Shown piece after piece: positions 15,460 through 24,368 of a stretch of 64,000 bases of DNA. Under the pieces are notes generated by a model that saw only the letters and a list, made by a program, of their open reading frames with translations, was not told the origin of the DNA and ran no database searches. The stretch comes from PALSA-505 sp963702235 (GTDB lineage Bacteria; Actinomycetota; Actinomycetes; Streptosporangiales; Streptosporangiaceae), in NCBI GenBank assembly GCA_963702235.1, contig CAVPBZ010000023.1, positions 1-64,000 of the forward strand, given 5' to 3'. How positions within the stretch are numbered: the first letter of the stretch is position 1; the number at the start of each line of letters is the position of its first letter. Made by a program: the position numbers and the translations under genes.

Positions 15460-16379
15460 TGGTCTGCCTCCTGTGTGCCTGAGAACTCGGGCCAGACCGT
15501 GGCCAGGCCTGACTTGAGGTCGTGTACGGGCGCGTAGCCGAGACCGCGCGCCACCGAGACATCCACTAGCACCGCCGGCATCTCGCCCTGCCCCACGGGC
15601 ACGTGCTCGACGGGCAGCGGCGCGCCGGTGACGCTCCTGGCTGCCTCCACCATGTCCATCACCGACACGGACTGGCCGGACCCGAGGATGACCGGGCCGG
15701 TGTGGCCGGCCTGCCAGGCGGTGAGGATACCCGCGACGATGTCGTCAACGTGTACAACGTCCCGCATCATGCTTCCGTCCCCGCGGACCTGAACGCCTTT
15801 GCTCTCGCGCGCGGCCCGCATCAGCCGCGGGATGAAACTGTCCTTGGCCTGCATGCCCGGGCCGTAGACGTTGGAGAACCGCATCGAGCACGTGGTCATG
15901 CCGTAGACGCCGGCATAGCAGCTCAGCAGCATCTCCCCGGCCGCCTTGGTGGCGCCGTACGGGCTGAGCGGGCGCATCGGCGACCGCTCGGTGATCACCG
16001 CGTCGCCGACGTTCCCGACCACGGCGTTGGTGGAGGCGAGCAGGAACGACGTCACCCCGGTCGTGCGGGCGGCCTCGAGCAGGTTGAAGGTCCCGGCCAC
16101 GTTGGTCGCGTAGGTGCCCTCAGGGTCGTCGATCGAGTTGACCACGGAGGTGAGCGCCGCCAGGTGCACGATCGCGTCCATCCCGGGCTGGACGGCCTCG
16201 GCCACGGCCGCCTTGTCGCGGATGTCCCCGGTCAGCGACGTGACCCCGGCGTGCTGGAACGGCAGCAGGTCGAGCACCGTGACCTCGGTCCCCGCCTGGG
16301 CGAGCGCCCGGACCAGCCGTCGGCCGATGAAACCGGCCCCGCCGGTTACCAACACCCGCGAACGCGGTTCAGCCCGCAT
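15456..16379 (-). CDS. NAD-dependent sugar epimerase (GalE/WbpP-like)
   Basis: A 307-aa protein with VTGGAGFIGRRLV (NAD-binding loop, residues 11-23), STN at 116-118 and YGATK (Tyr141, Lys145), the SDR catalytic set. SMRFSNVYGPG and RDVVHVDDIV are typical of UDP-glucose or UDP-N-acetylglucosamine 4-epimerases. It would supply a nucleotide sugar for the downstream GT2, with which it is translationally coupled. Sugar specificity is not resolved. Confidence 0.85.
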   Translation of the reverse strand: MRAEPRSRVLVTGGAGFIGRRLVRALAQAGTEVTVLDLLPFQHAGVTSLTGDIRDKAAVAEAVQPGMDAIVHLAALTSVVNSIDDPEGTYATNVAGTFNLLEAARTTGVTSFLLASTNAVVGNVGDAVITERSPMRPLSPYGATKAAGEMLLSCYAGVYGMTTCSMRFSNVYGPGMQAKDSFIPRLMRAARESKGVQVRGDGSMMRDVVHVDDIVAGILTAWQAGHTGPVILGSGQSVSVMDMVEAARSVTGAPLPVEHVPVGQGEMPAVLVDVSVARGLGYAPVHDLKSGLATVWPEFSGTQEADQ

Positions 16380-16622
16380 GCGTGCTCCATTTCGACGTGT
16401 GATTCTTGGCCAATTGGGTCCGTTTGTTCCTGCCTGTGCCTGTCAGTGTCCGCGTCCGGATCTGTCCGCCAGACGCTGCTGAACAGGTCAGCCAGGACCG
16501 TGAAGCATGGCTGCTCCCGCCGGGGGGCGGCCCTGAATGCGCCCGGTCAGTGTACCTGTACAGCAGGGGCCCCGCCGGTGAACCGGCCGGGAGCCGGACC
16601 GTGTCCCGGGCCCGCATATGTC

Positions 16623-17292
16623 ATGCTGGTGCGATGCCAGGGGGTGAATGTGGCGGCTGCTGACCTTCCTCCCGTCGAAGCGGAGTCGTACCGGATCCTG
16701 CGCTCCCGGATCGACTTGAGCCACCTGCCGCCGCTGGCCCGGGCGGTCACCGAGCGGGTCATCTGCGCCACCGCGGACTTCGACTTCGCGGCGGATTCTG
16801 ATCTGCCACGAGGACACGCTGGCCGCCGCGGTTGCCGCCCTGGCCGCCGGCGCGCCGGTGGTCGCTGACAGCGCGATGGTCGCGGCGGGCATCACCGCGG
16901 GGCCGGCCCTGTGCAAGACCGGTGACTCGCTGACCGAGCGGCTGGCCCGGGTGACCGGCATCACGCGCGCTGCCGCCGCGGTCCGGCTCGCGTTCGCCGA
17001 CACCGGCCCCGGCGCGGTCTGGGTGATCGGCTGCGACTGCACCGCCCTCGAGGAGGTCATCGCGCGGGGCGTCGAGCCTGCGCTGGTGATCGGGATGCCG
17101 GCCGGGCTCGCGGATGCGGCCGAGGCCAAGCACGTGCTGCGGTCCAGCGGCCTGCCGTCGCTGACCAACGGCTCGGAGAAAGGCGGTGCCGTGGTCGCCG
17201 CCGCGGCCGTCAACGCGCTGCTCGAGGCCGCGGCCAGCCAGCCCGCGGCCGATCCCGCCCCCGACACCCGGACCTCGGGGCTGACAACATAA
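16623..17292 (+). pseudogene. cobH: Precorrin-8X methylmutase (CobH/CbiC), single-base frameshift
   Basis: The first part encodes VEAESYRILRSRIDLSHLPP ... ERVICATADFDFAAD in one frame; the rest (LICHEDTLAAAVAALAAGAPVVADSAMVAAGIT ... LTNGSEKGGAVVAAAAVNALL) is in the next. Deleting one T of the TT at 16796-16797 gives an uninterrupted AADLICHEDT and a protein of about 215-222 aa, the normal size. CobH moves a methyl from C11 to C12 of the corrin ring, giving hydrogenobyrinate or cobyrinate. The start is ATG 16623 or GTG 16644. It is followed by bluB-cobT and a cysG/cobA gene, so a corrinoid cluster. Whether the gene is truly broken depends on that one base. Confidence 0.8.
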
Positions 17293-17391
17293 TGAGTGCC
17301 ATAAACCCTTCATCCCGAACGGCGCTGCCCCCAGCTGGTCACCCAGGCCCGCCAGCCGCGCCGCGGGCCCCCCTCTACCACCCGGATCGCC

Positions 17392-19149
17392 ATGGCCATG
17401 TCCGCGCGCTCTGACCGGCGCGCCGCGCCCTACCCCGCCGACCAGCTCGCCGCGGTCTACCGGGTGATCGAGGAGCGCCGCGACGTCCGGCAGGGCTTCC
17501 TGCCCGACCAGGTGCCGGCCGAGGTGCTGGCCCGGGTGCTCGCCGCCGCGCACCACGCCCCCTCCGTCGGCTTCTCCCAGCCCTGGGACTTCGTGGTCAT
17601 CACCGAGCGGGAGCGCAGGGAGCGGATCGCCGCGCTGGCCAGCCGGCGGCGGGACGAATACGCCGCCGGCCTGCCCGCCGCCCGGGCCCGCGCGTTCGAC
17701 CGGCTCAAGATCGAGTCTATCCTGGACACGCCGGTCAACATCGTCGTCACCTGTGACCGGACCCGCGGCGGCCGGCACACGCTGGGCAGGCACACCCAGC
17801 CGCAGACCGCGGCCTACTCCAGCGTGCTGGCGGTCGCCAGCCTGTGGCTGGCCGCCCGGGCCGAAGGGCTCGGCGTCGGCTGGGTGAGCTTCTTCGACGA
17901 GCGCGAGCTGGCCGCCGAGCTGCGGCTGCCCGAGCACCTCGAGGTCGTCGCCTACCTGTGCGTCGGGTACGTCACCGAGTTCGCGCCCGAGCCCGAGCTC
18001 GCCCAGTCCGGATGGGCCCGGCGCAGGCCGCTGGCCTGGGCCGTGCACGCCGAGGAGTACGGCCGCCGCGGCCTGCCCGGGGACAGGCCGGTGAGCCTGC
18101 TGGACGAGGTCCGCGGCGCCATCGCGCCGCTGGACGCCGAGGCGATGACCGCGGCCCGGGAGCGGCAGGACCGGCTGACCAAGCCGCGCGGCTCGCTCGG
18201 CGCGCTCGAGTCGGTGTCGGTCCAGCTGGCCGGGCTGGCCGGCCGGTGCCCGCCGCCGCTGGCCGAGCCGGCCGCGGTCGCCGTGTTCGCCGGCGACCAC
18301 GGGGTGCACGCGCAGCAGGTCACGCCCTGGCCGCAGGAGGTCACCGCGCAGATGGTGGCGAACTTCCTGGCCGGCGGGGCAGTGGTCAACGCGTTCGCCG
18401 CCCAGGTGGGCGCCGAGGTCGCCGTCGTCAACGTCGGCGTCGCCGCCGACCTCGCGCCGGTAGCCGGCCTGGTGCCGCGCAAGGTCGGCCGGGGCACGGC
18501 CGACTTCACGGCAGGCCCGGCGATGACCCGGGAGCAGGCGATCGCGTCGATCGACGTCGGTATCGAGATGGCCAGGGACCTGGTCGCGGCGGGCAACCGG
18601 TGCCTGCTCACCGGGGACATGGGCATCGCCAACACCACCGCCTCCGCGGCGCTGATCTGCGCCTTCACCGGGCGCGACCCGGCCGAGGCGACCGGCCGCG
18701 GCACCGGCATCGACGCCGTCACCTTCGCCAGGAAGGTCGAGGTGATCTGCCGCGGCCTCGCGCTGCACCGGCCGGACCCGACCGACCCGGTGGGGGTGCT
18801 GGCCGCGTTCGGCGGGTTCGAGCACGCCGCGATCGCCGGGTTCATCCTCGGCGCCGCGGCGCTGCGGATCCCGGTGATCCTGGACGGGGTGATCGCGGGG
18901 TCCGCGGCGCTGGCCGCGGCGGCGCTGTCCCCGGCGGCGATCGGCGCCTGCATCGCCGGGCACCGCAGTGCCGAGGCCGGGCATACGGCTACCCTTGATC
19001 ACCTGGGGCTCAATCCGCTGGTCAACCTCGGACTGCGGCTCGGTGAGGGGACCGGGGCGCTGCTCGCGCTGCCGCTCGTGCAGAGCGCGGTGCGCGCGCT
19101 GCGGGACGTGGCCTCGTTCGACTCGGCCGGGGTCACCGACAAGAGCTGA
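17392..19149 (+). CDS. BluB-CobT fusion: dimethylbenzimidazole synthase / NaMN:DMB phosphoribosyltransferase
   Basis: A 585-aa two-domain protein. Residues ~15-225 are a nitroreductase-fold BluB domain (VIEERRDVRQGFLP, HHAPSVGFSQPWDFVVI, GWVSFFDERELAAELRLP), which fragments reduced FMN with O2 to make 5,6-dimethylbenzimidazole. Residues ~240-580 are CobT (RLTKPRGSLGALE, VFAGDHGVHAQQVTPWP, GDMGIANTT, GRGTGID), which activates the base to alpha-ribazole phosphate. The catalytic Glu is in RLGEGTGAL (about 552). Joining the two steps would channel the lower ligand for cobalamin. It sits between cobH and the cysG/cobA fusion gene. Both active sites look intact. Confidence 0.9.
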   Translation: MAMSARSDRRAAPYPADQLAAVYRVIEERRDVRQGFLPDQVPAEVLARVLAAAHHAPSVGFSQPWDFVVITERERRERIAALASRRRDEYAAGLPAARARAFDRLKIESILDTPVNIVVTCDRTRGGRHTLGRHTQPQTAAYSSVLAVASLWLAARAEGLGVGWVSFFDERELAAELRLPEHLEVVAYLCVGYVTEFAPEPELAQSGWARRRPLAWAVHAEEYGRRGLPGDRPVSLLDEVRGAIAPLDAEAMTAARERQDRLTKPRGSLGALESVSVQLAGLAGRCPPPLAEPAAVAVFAGDHGVHAQQVTPWPQEVTAQMVANFLAGGAVVNAFAAQVGAEVAVVNVGVAADLAPVAGLVPRKVGRGTADFTAGPAMTREQAIASIDVGIEMARDLVAAGNRCLLTGDMGIANTTASAALICAFTGRDPAEATGRGTGIDAVTFARKVEVICRGLALHRPDPTDPVGVLAAFGGFEHAAIAGFILGAAALRIPVILDGVIAGSAALAAAALSPAAIGACIAGHRSAEAGHTATLDHLGLNPLVNLGLRLGEGTGALLALPLVQSAVRALRDVASFDSAGVTDKS

Positions 19150-19169
19150 CAAGAGACAGGACAGAGGAC

Positions 19170-20423
19170 GTGTCCACCCTGCCGCCGTACCTGCTGGGGC
19201 TGCGCCTCGGCGGGCGGCTGGTGGTCGTCGCCGGCGGCGGCTCGGTCGCGGCGCGCCGGGTTCCCGCGCTGCTCGAGGCGGGTGCCTCGGTCCGCATCGT
19301 CTCGCCCGTGCTCAGCGCCTCCCTGCAGGACCTGGCGGAGGCCGGCCGGGTCGGCTGGGAGCAGCGGGACTATGCCCCCGGCGACTGCGCGGGTGCCTGG
19401 CTGGTCTGCGCGTGCACCGACGACCCGCGGGCCAACGCCGCGATCGCCGCCGAAGCGGAAGAAGCGCGGATCTGGTCCGTCCGGGCCGATGACGCGGCCG
19501 CCTCGGCCGCGTGGACGCCCGCGGCCGGGCAGGCCGGTGACATCCGGGTCGGCGTGCTCAGCGGCGACCCGAGACGCAGCGCGGGGATCAGGGACGCGGT
19601 GCTCGGCGGCCTGCGGTCAGGCACCCTGGGGGCGCGCCGCGGCCGCGGCCCGCGCCGCGGCGTGGCCCTGGTCGGCGGTGGCCCCGGTGACCCGGGGCTG
19701 ATTACGGTCCGCGGGCGGCAGCTGCTCGGCGAGGCCGATGTCGTGCTGGCCGACCGGCTCGCCCCGCGGTCACTGCTGGACGAGCTGCCGCCGGACGTCG
19801 AGGTTATTGACGCGGCCAAGATCCCGTACGGCCGGGCGATGACGCAGGACGAGATCAATGCCGCGCTCGTCGCGCACGCCCGGGCGGGCCGGTTCGTGGT
19901 GCGGCTGAAAGGCGGCGACCCGTTCGTGTTCGGCCGGGGCGCCGAGGAGGTGCTGGCCTGCCTGCAGGCAGGCCTGCCGGTCACCGTCGTGCCGGGGGTG
20001 ACCAGCGCGATCGCGGCGCCGGCCGCGGCCGGGATACCGGTCACCCACCGGGGCGTGGCGCAGGAATTTCACGTAGTTTCCGCCCATGTCCCGCCCGATG
20101 ACGATAAATCGGCCGTGGACTGGCCCGCGCTGGCCGCGTCATCTGGCACTCTGGTGCTGCTCATGGCCATCGAGCGGCTGCACCTCATCGCCGAGGCGCT
20201 CATCCGGCACGGCCGGGCACCCAGCACTCCCGCTGCGGTGGTCGCGGACGGTACCCTGCCCACGCAGCGCACAATTAACGGGACGCTGCAAACCGTGGCA
20301 AGCCGGGCGGCCGCGGCCGGGATCCGGCCGCCGGCGGTCGTGGTCGTGGGGGAGGTTGTCACGCTCGCTGCCCAGGCAGCGGAGCTGAGCAGGGCCGTTG
20401 CGGCTACCGTGACTGGTAGTTAG
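19170..20423 (+). CDS. cobA: Precorrin-2 dehydrogenase/uroporphyrinogen-III C-methyltransferase fusion (CysG/CobA type)
   Basis: A 417-aa protein. The N-terminal Rossmann part (LVVVAGGGSVAARRVPALLEAGA, CTDDPRANAAIA) is the precorrin-2 dehydrogenase/ferrochelatase module. Residues ~163-417 are a SUMT domain (ALVGGGPGDPGLITVRG, DVVLADRLAP, VRLKGGDPFVFGRGAEE, VPGVTSAIAAPAAAGIPVTHRG). It dimethylates uroporphyrinogen III to precorrin-2, and can then oxidise it toward sirohydrochlorin. It serves siroheme and possibly corrin synthesis. It starts GTG, 20 nt after bluB-cobT, probably in one transcript. Confidence 0.88.
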   Translation: MSTLPPYLLGLRLGGRLVVVAGGGSVAARRVPALLEAGASVRIVSPVLSASLQDLAEAGRVGWEQRDYAPGDCAGAWLVCACTDDPRANAAIAAEAEEARIWSVRADDAAASAAWTPAAGQAGDIRVGVLSGDPRRSAGIRDAVLGGLRSGTLGARRGRGPRRGVALVGGGPGDPGLITVRGRQLLGEADVVLADRLAPRSLLDELPPDVEVIDAAKIPYGRAMTQDEINAALVAHARAGRFVVRLKGGDPFVFGRGAEEVLACLQAGLPVTVVPGVTSAIAAPAAAGIPVTHRGVAQEFHVVSAHVPPDDDKSAVDWPALAASSGTLVLLMAIERLHLIAEALIRHGRAPSTPAAVVADGTLPTQRTINGTLQTVASRAAAAGIRPPAVVVVGEVVTLAAQAAELSRAVAATVTGS

Positions 20424-20457
20424 CGCGGCGGGCGTTGCGGGAAGGCCAGGCAGAGAG

Positions 20458-22397
20458 ATGAGTGAGGCGCAGGGTGTAGAACCGCACGCGCGGGTTGACG
20501 CGCGGCAGCTCGAGTCTGCCCTGCTCGCGCTGCGGCACCGGATCGTGGACGCGCCGCTGCTGCTGGAGGCTCCGGGCGTGGCCGAGGCCAGGGCCCAGCG
20601 GCGCAAGCTGCTGACCCAGATCGACGACTACCTGCTGCCGCGGATCCGCCAGTCCGCCGCCCCGGTGCTCGTGGCCCTGGTCGGCTCCACCGGTGCGGGC
20701 AAGTCCACCCTGGTCAACAGCATCGTCGGCCAGCGGGTCAGCCAGACGGGCATCCGCAGGCCCACCACGAACAGCCCGGTGCTCGCCTGCCACCCCAGCG
20801 AGATCGACTGGTTCGCCGAGAACGTGTTCCTGCCGACCCTGCCGCGGGTGCGGCAGCAGGGCCTGGCCATGCCCGGCCGCGACGGCCTGCTCGTGCTGGC
20901 CGCCAGCGAGGGCATGCCCAAGGGAGTGGCGCTGCTCGACACGCCGGACATCGACTCGGTGGTCCAGGCGCACCACGAGTTCGCGCACCAGTTCCTCGAC
21001 GCCTCTGACCTGTGGCTGTTCGTGACCACCGGCAGCAGGTACGCCGATGCCCCCGTCTGGGAGCTGCTGCGCTACGCCAAGGAGCGCGACGCGGCGCTGG
21101 GCATCGTGCTGTCCCGGGTGCAGCCGCGGTCCCGGGGCGAGCTGGTCAAGCACTTCACCGCGATGCTGGAGGCCAACGGCCTGGGCGAGGCGGACCGGTT
21201 CGTGATCCCCGAGACGGTGATCACCGAGGGCATGCTGCCGCCTGCGGTGTACGGGCCGATCAGGGAGTGGCTGCAGGACGCCGCCGTCCGCGAGGACCGC
21301 CGGGTCGCGGTGCTGACCCAGACCATGTCCGGCGTGCTCGATACGTTCCGCACCAGGGTGCCCGAGCTCGCCTCGCACCTGGCCACCCAGCTCACCCTGC
21401 GGGTCCAACTGCGGCAGGCGATCGAGGACAGCTACGCCACCGCCGTGGGCCAGATCGACGAGGCGACGAGGAACGGCTCGCTGCTCCGCGGCGAGACGCT
21501 GGCCCGGTGGCAGGACTTCGCCGGCACCGGCGACCTGCTGCGCAACCTGCAGTCGCGCCGCCGCGGCAGCGCCGCCGGCCGCCCGCGCAAGCGGCGCATC
21601 TCGGCCCGCGCCCAGGCGCTCAAGGCCGCCGTGGCCGCCGGCCTCGAATCGCTCATCGTGTCCATCGGCGACCGGGCCGCGGAAGAGGCCGTGGCGCGCT
21701 GGCGCGACCATCCCGCCGGGGTCGCGCTGCTGGCGCAGATGCCGGCCCTGATCAAGCTGCGCGCCCGGCAGCAGCGGCCCGCCGACGGCCGCTCGCCGTT
21801 CGAGGACTCCGACTCCCCGTTCGCTGATTCCGCGGCCCAGCGGGAATGGGAAAACGCCGGCGGGGCGGCGGTCGGCGCCGCTGCGGCCGCCGGGGCTGAC
21901 GGTCAGGCCGCCGCCTGGCCGGCGGCGAGGCCGCCCCGGACGAGCCCCCGGTCTCCGGTGCGATGGCGCTCGGCCGGGCGTCGCCCGAGCTGGCCAGGCG
22001 GGCTGCCCAGGCGATTAGCTCGTGGCAAGATCACGTCATGCACCTCGTGCAGGCCGAGAACGTGACGAAGCGATCCATCGCCCGCGTGGTCTCCTTCGAC
22101 GACGAGTCCCTCGCCCTCGTCGTGATCATCGGCCTGCTCGGGTTCGGCGCGGGCGACGCCGTGACGGCGGAGGGGACCGGCGCGGCCGCGCAGGATCTGC
22201 TCAGCTCGCTGTTCGGCCCCGGCCCGCTGCGGGACATCGGCACGAAGGCCCGCGCGGACCTGCAGGAGCGAGTCCGGCTGCTGTTCGACGAGGAGATGCT
22301 CCGGTTCGCCGAGCTCATCGACGCCGAAGGGGTCCCCGACGAGGCCGCGGCGGTGCAGCTCTACCAGGCCACGTACTCGCTCGAGGTCGTCAGATGA
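20458..22397 (+). pseudogene. Dynamin-like/YfjP-type large GTPase, first of a pair (one-base deletion)
   Basis: The G1 motif GSTGAGKSTL, G2-region RRPTT and G3 DTPDIDS are clear in the first 180 residues; VLSRVQPRSRG may serve as the weak G4. A long helical region follows. The frame is lost in a low-complexity linker near 21917-21926. The C-terminal part (SPELARRAAQAISSWQDHVMHLVQAENVTKRSIARVVSFDDESLALVVIIGLLG ...) continues one frame away to 22397. Restoring one G gives a ~646-aa protein. The stop overlaps the ATG of the second GTPase (ATGA). Paired dynamin-like GTPases stabilise the sporulation septum in Streptomyces (DynA/DynB); orthology is suggested but not shown. Confidence 0.75.
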
Positions 22398-24094
22398 CCG
22401 AGTACGCCGGCGCCGGGGCGAGCGAGGACCTCGCCGACTTCGGCAGCGCCACGGACCCCGGCGGATACGGGCGGCCCAGCCTGCCTGGCAGGCTGACCGC
22501 GCTGGCCAGGCTGGTCCAGATCGGCTCCGCGCGCAGCGGCCCGGACGGGTTCGATCCCGGCCTGCTGGAGGAGGCGGCCGACCTGCTGGGCCGGGCCGGG
22601 GAGCGGCTGCGGCTGTCCGGCGCGCACACCGTCGTGACGCTCGCTGGCGGCACCGGGAGCGGGAAGTCCTCGCTGTTCAACGTGCTCGCCGGCGCGGACT
22701 TCTCCCCGGTGGGCGTGACCAGGCCGACGACGAGCGAGCCGCATGCCTGCGTGTGGGGGATGGCCGGGGCGGGCCCGCTGCTCGACTGGCTCGGCATCCA
22801 GCGGCGGCACCGCTACGCCCGGGCCAGCGCCCTGGACCAGGGCGAGGAGAACCTGAACGGCCTGCTGCTGCTCGACCTGCCCGATCACGACTCGGTGATG
22901 GCGGGCGCGGCGCACGAGGTGGACCGGATGGTCAGCCTCGCCGACCTGATGATCTGGGTGCTCGACCCGCAGAAGTACGCGGACGCGGCCGTGCATACCC
23001 GTTATCTGGTGCGGCTCGCGGCTCATTCGTCGGTCACCGCCGTCCTGCTCAACCAGTCCGACATGATCACCCCGGAGCAGGCCGAGGACTGCCTGACCGA
23101 CCTGCGCAGGCTGCTCGACTCCGAGGGCCTGCACGACGTCCGGGTGCTGATGACCTCCGCGACCACCGGCACCGGCATCGACGAGCTGCGCAAGGTGCTC
23201 ATCGAGACCGTGACGGCGCGGCGGGCGGCGGGCGAGCGGATCGAGGCCGACCTGGACACCCTGGTCAGCAGGTTCGAGCCGTTCGCCCAGGAGGGCGAGG
23301 CCGTCGTGCCCGAGGCCAGCGCGGCCGCCCTGACCGAGGCGTTCGGCCACGGCGCGGGGATGGCGGCGGCGAGCGAGGCGCTGCGCGGTACCCGCGAGAT
23401 CCGCGCCGCGGAGTACATCGGCTGGCCCGTCGCCTCGCTGGCCCGCAGCCTGCCCGGCCGTAACCGGGCCAGACGGACGGGGCTGTGGAACATCGCCGGC
23501 CAGCTCCGCAGCCTGGCGGCGGGCACCGCGGACGCGCAGCCGGCCGAGATCGACAACGCGCTCACCGCCCTCGGCTCCGAGGTCGGCAGGCGGCTGCCCG
23601 TGCCCTGGTCGCGCACCGTCTACTCGGCGGCCAGGTCGAGGGCGGACGAGATACCGGGTGCGCTCGGTGCGGCGATCGTCGAGTCGCTGCCCGCCGACGG
23701 CAGCGTGCCTGCCTGGTGGCGGCTGGTCCGGGCCTGGCAGTGGGCGCTCGTCGCCGCCGTTGTGGCTGGCGTCGCGTGGATCGGCGCGATCGTGGCGTTC
23801 GGCGGGTTGCACGTGGACCGCCAGGTGTCATCGCCGCTGCTCGACCACCTCAACCTGCTGCCCTGGGTCGGCGCGGTGATCGTGGCCATGCTGCTGCTCG
23901 GCTGGCTGACCTCGTCCGGCTGCATGAACATGGTCATGCTCGCCGCCGACCGGGAACGGGTCCGGGTGGAGCAGAGCATGCGGTCGCGCATCGTCACCCT
24001 GGCCAAGGAGCTCGTGCTGATCCCGGTCGAGCAGGAACTGTCCGAGTACGACCGCTTCCGCGAGGAACTGAAGACCGCCCGCGGCCGCGCCTGA
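22394..24094 (+). CDS. Membrane-anchored dynamin-like/YfjP-type GTPase, second of a pair
   Basis: A 566-aa protein with P-loop GGTGSGKSSLFN (about residues 86-97), switch RPTTSEPHACVWG, G3 LDLPDHDS and G4 NQSD. Near residue 450-515 are two hydrophobic segments (WALVAAVVAGVAWIGAIVAF and WVGAVIVAMLLLGWLT), likely a membrane hairpin, followed by a helical tail. It is coupled to the preceding GTPase by a four-base overlap, so the two probably act as a heteromeric membrane-remodelling complex, perhaps in septation. The dynamin assignment is by architecture. Confidence 0.78.
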   Translation: MTEYAGAGASEDLADFGSATDPGGYGRPSLPGRLTALARLVQIGSARSGPDGFDPGLLEEAADLLGRAGERLRLSGAHTVVTLAGGTGSGKSSLFNVLAGADFSPVGVTRPTTSEPHACVWGMAGAGPLLDWLGIQRRHRYARASALDQGEENLNGLLLLDLPDHDSVMAGAAHEVDRMVSLADLMIWVLDPQKYADAAVHTRYLVRLAAHSSVTAVLLNQSDMITPEQAEDCLTDLRRLLDSEGLHDVRVLMTSATTGTGIDELRKVLIETVTARRAAGERIEADLDTLVSRFEPFAQEGEAVVPEASAAALTEAFGHGAGMAAASEALRGTREIRAAEYIGWPVASLARSLPGRNRARRTGLWNIAGQLRSLAAGTADAQPAEIDNALTALGSEVGRRLPVPWSRTVYSAARSRADEIPGALGAAIVESLPADGSVPAWWRLVRAWQWALVAAVVAGVAWIGAIVAFGGLHVDRQVSSPLLDHLNLLPWVGAVIVAMLLLGWLTSSGCMNMVMLAADRERVRVEQSMRSRIVTLAKELVLIPVEQELSEYDRFREELKTARGRA

Positions 24095-24368
24095 GCCGCA
24101 GCTTCCGTGGCCGGCTGGTGCCGGCGGCCGCTCCCGCGGCTGAGCAAGGCCCGCTCGCGGTCACTCCTGAGCCCTGCGGTCGCCCGGCACGGCTGATCCG
24201 GCGGCTGCCCCCGGTCCGGCCGCGCTCCGCACGGCCCCGGAGCCCCCGCCCGACGCCGCACGCCCTTAGCGGCTCGCCCCCGACCTCGCGCCCGCCCGCG
24301 GCTCCGGCCTGATGCTGAAGATCGCTTGCGATCCAGCCTGAAACGGCCCTCCGTCCTAGACTGTCCTG

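Noticed and set aside
16560..16640. A cobalamin-riboswitch-like string (GCCGGTGAACCGG ... GTGTCCCGGG) before cobH
   Set aside because: It lacks the conserved CCCGCAACGGTG box and the expected spacing; unlike the clear element before btuF.
16759..19152. A 797-aa minus-strand open frame antisense to bluB-cobT
   Set aside because: High-GC shadow; no recognisable domains, while the other strand encodes two intact enzyme domains.
24300..24335. A further copy of the dispersed palindromic element (CTGAAGATCGCTTGCGATC)
   Set aside because: Shares only scattered bases with the core; no extended match or hairpin.
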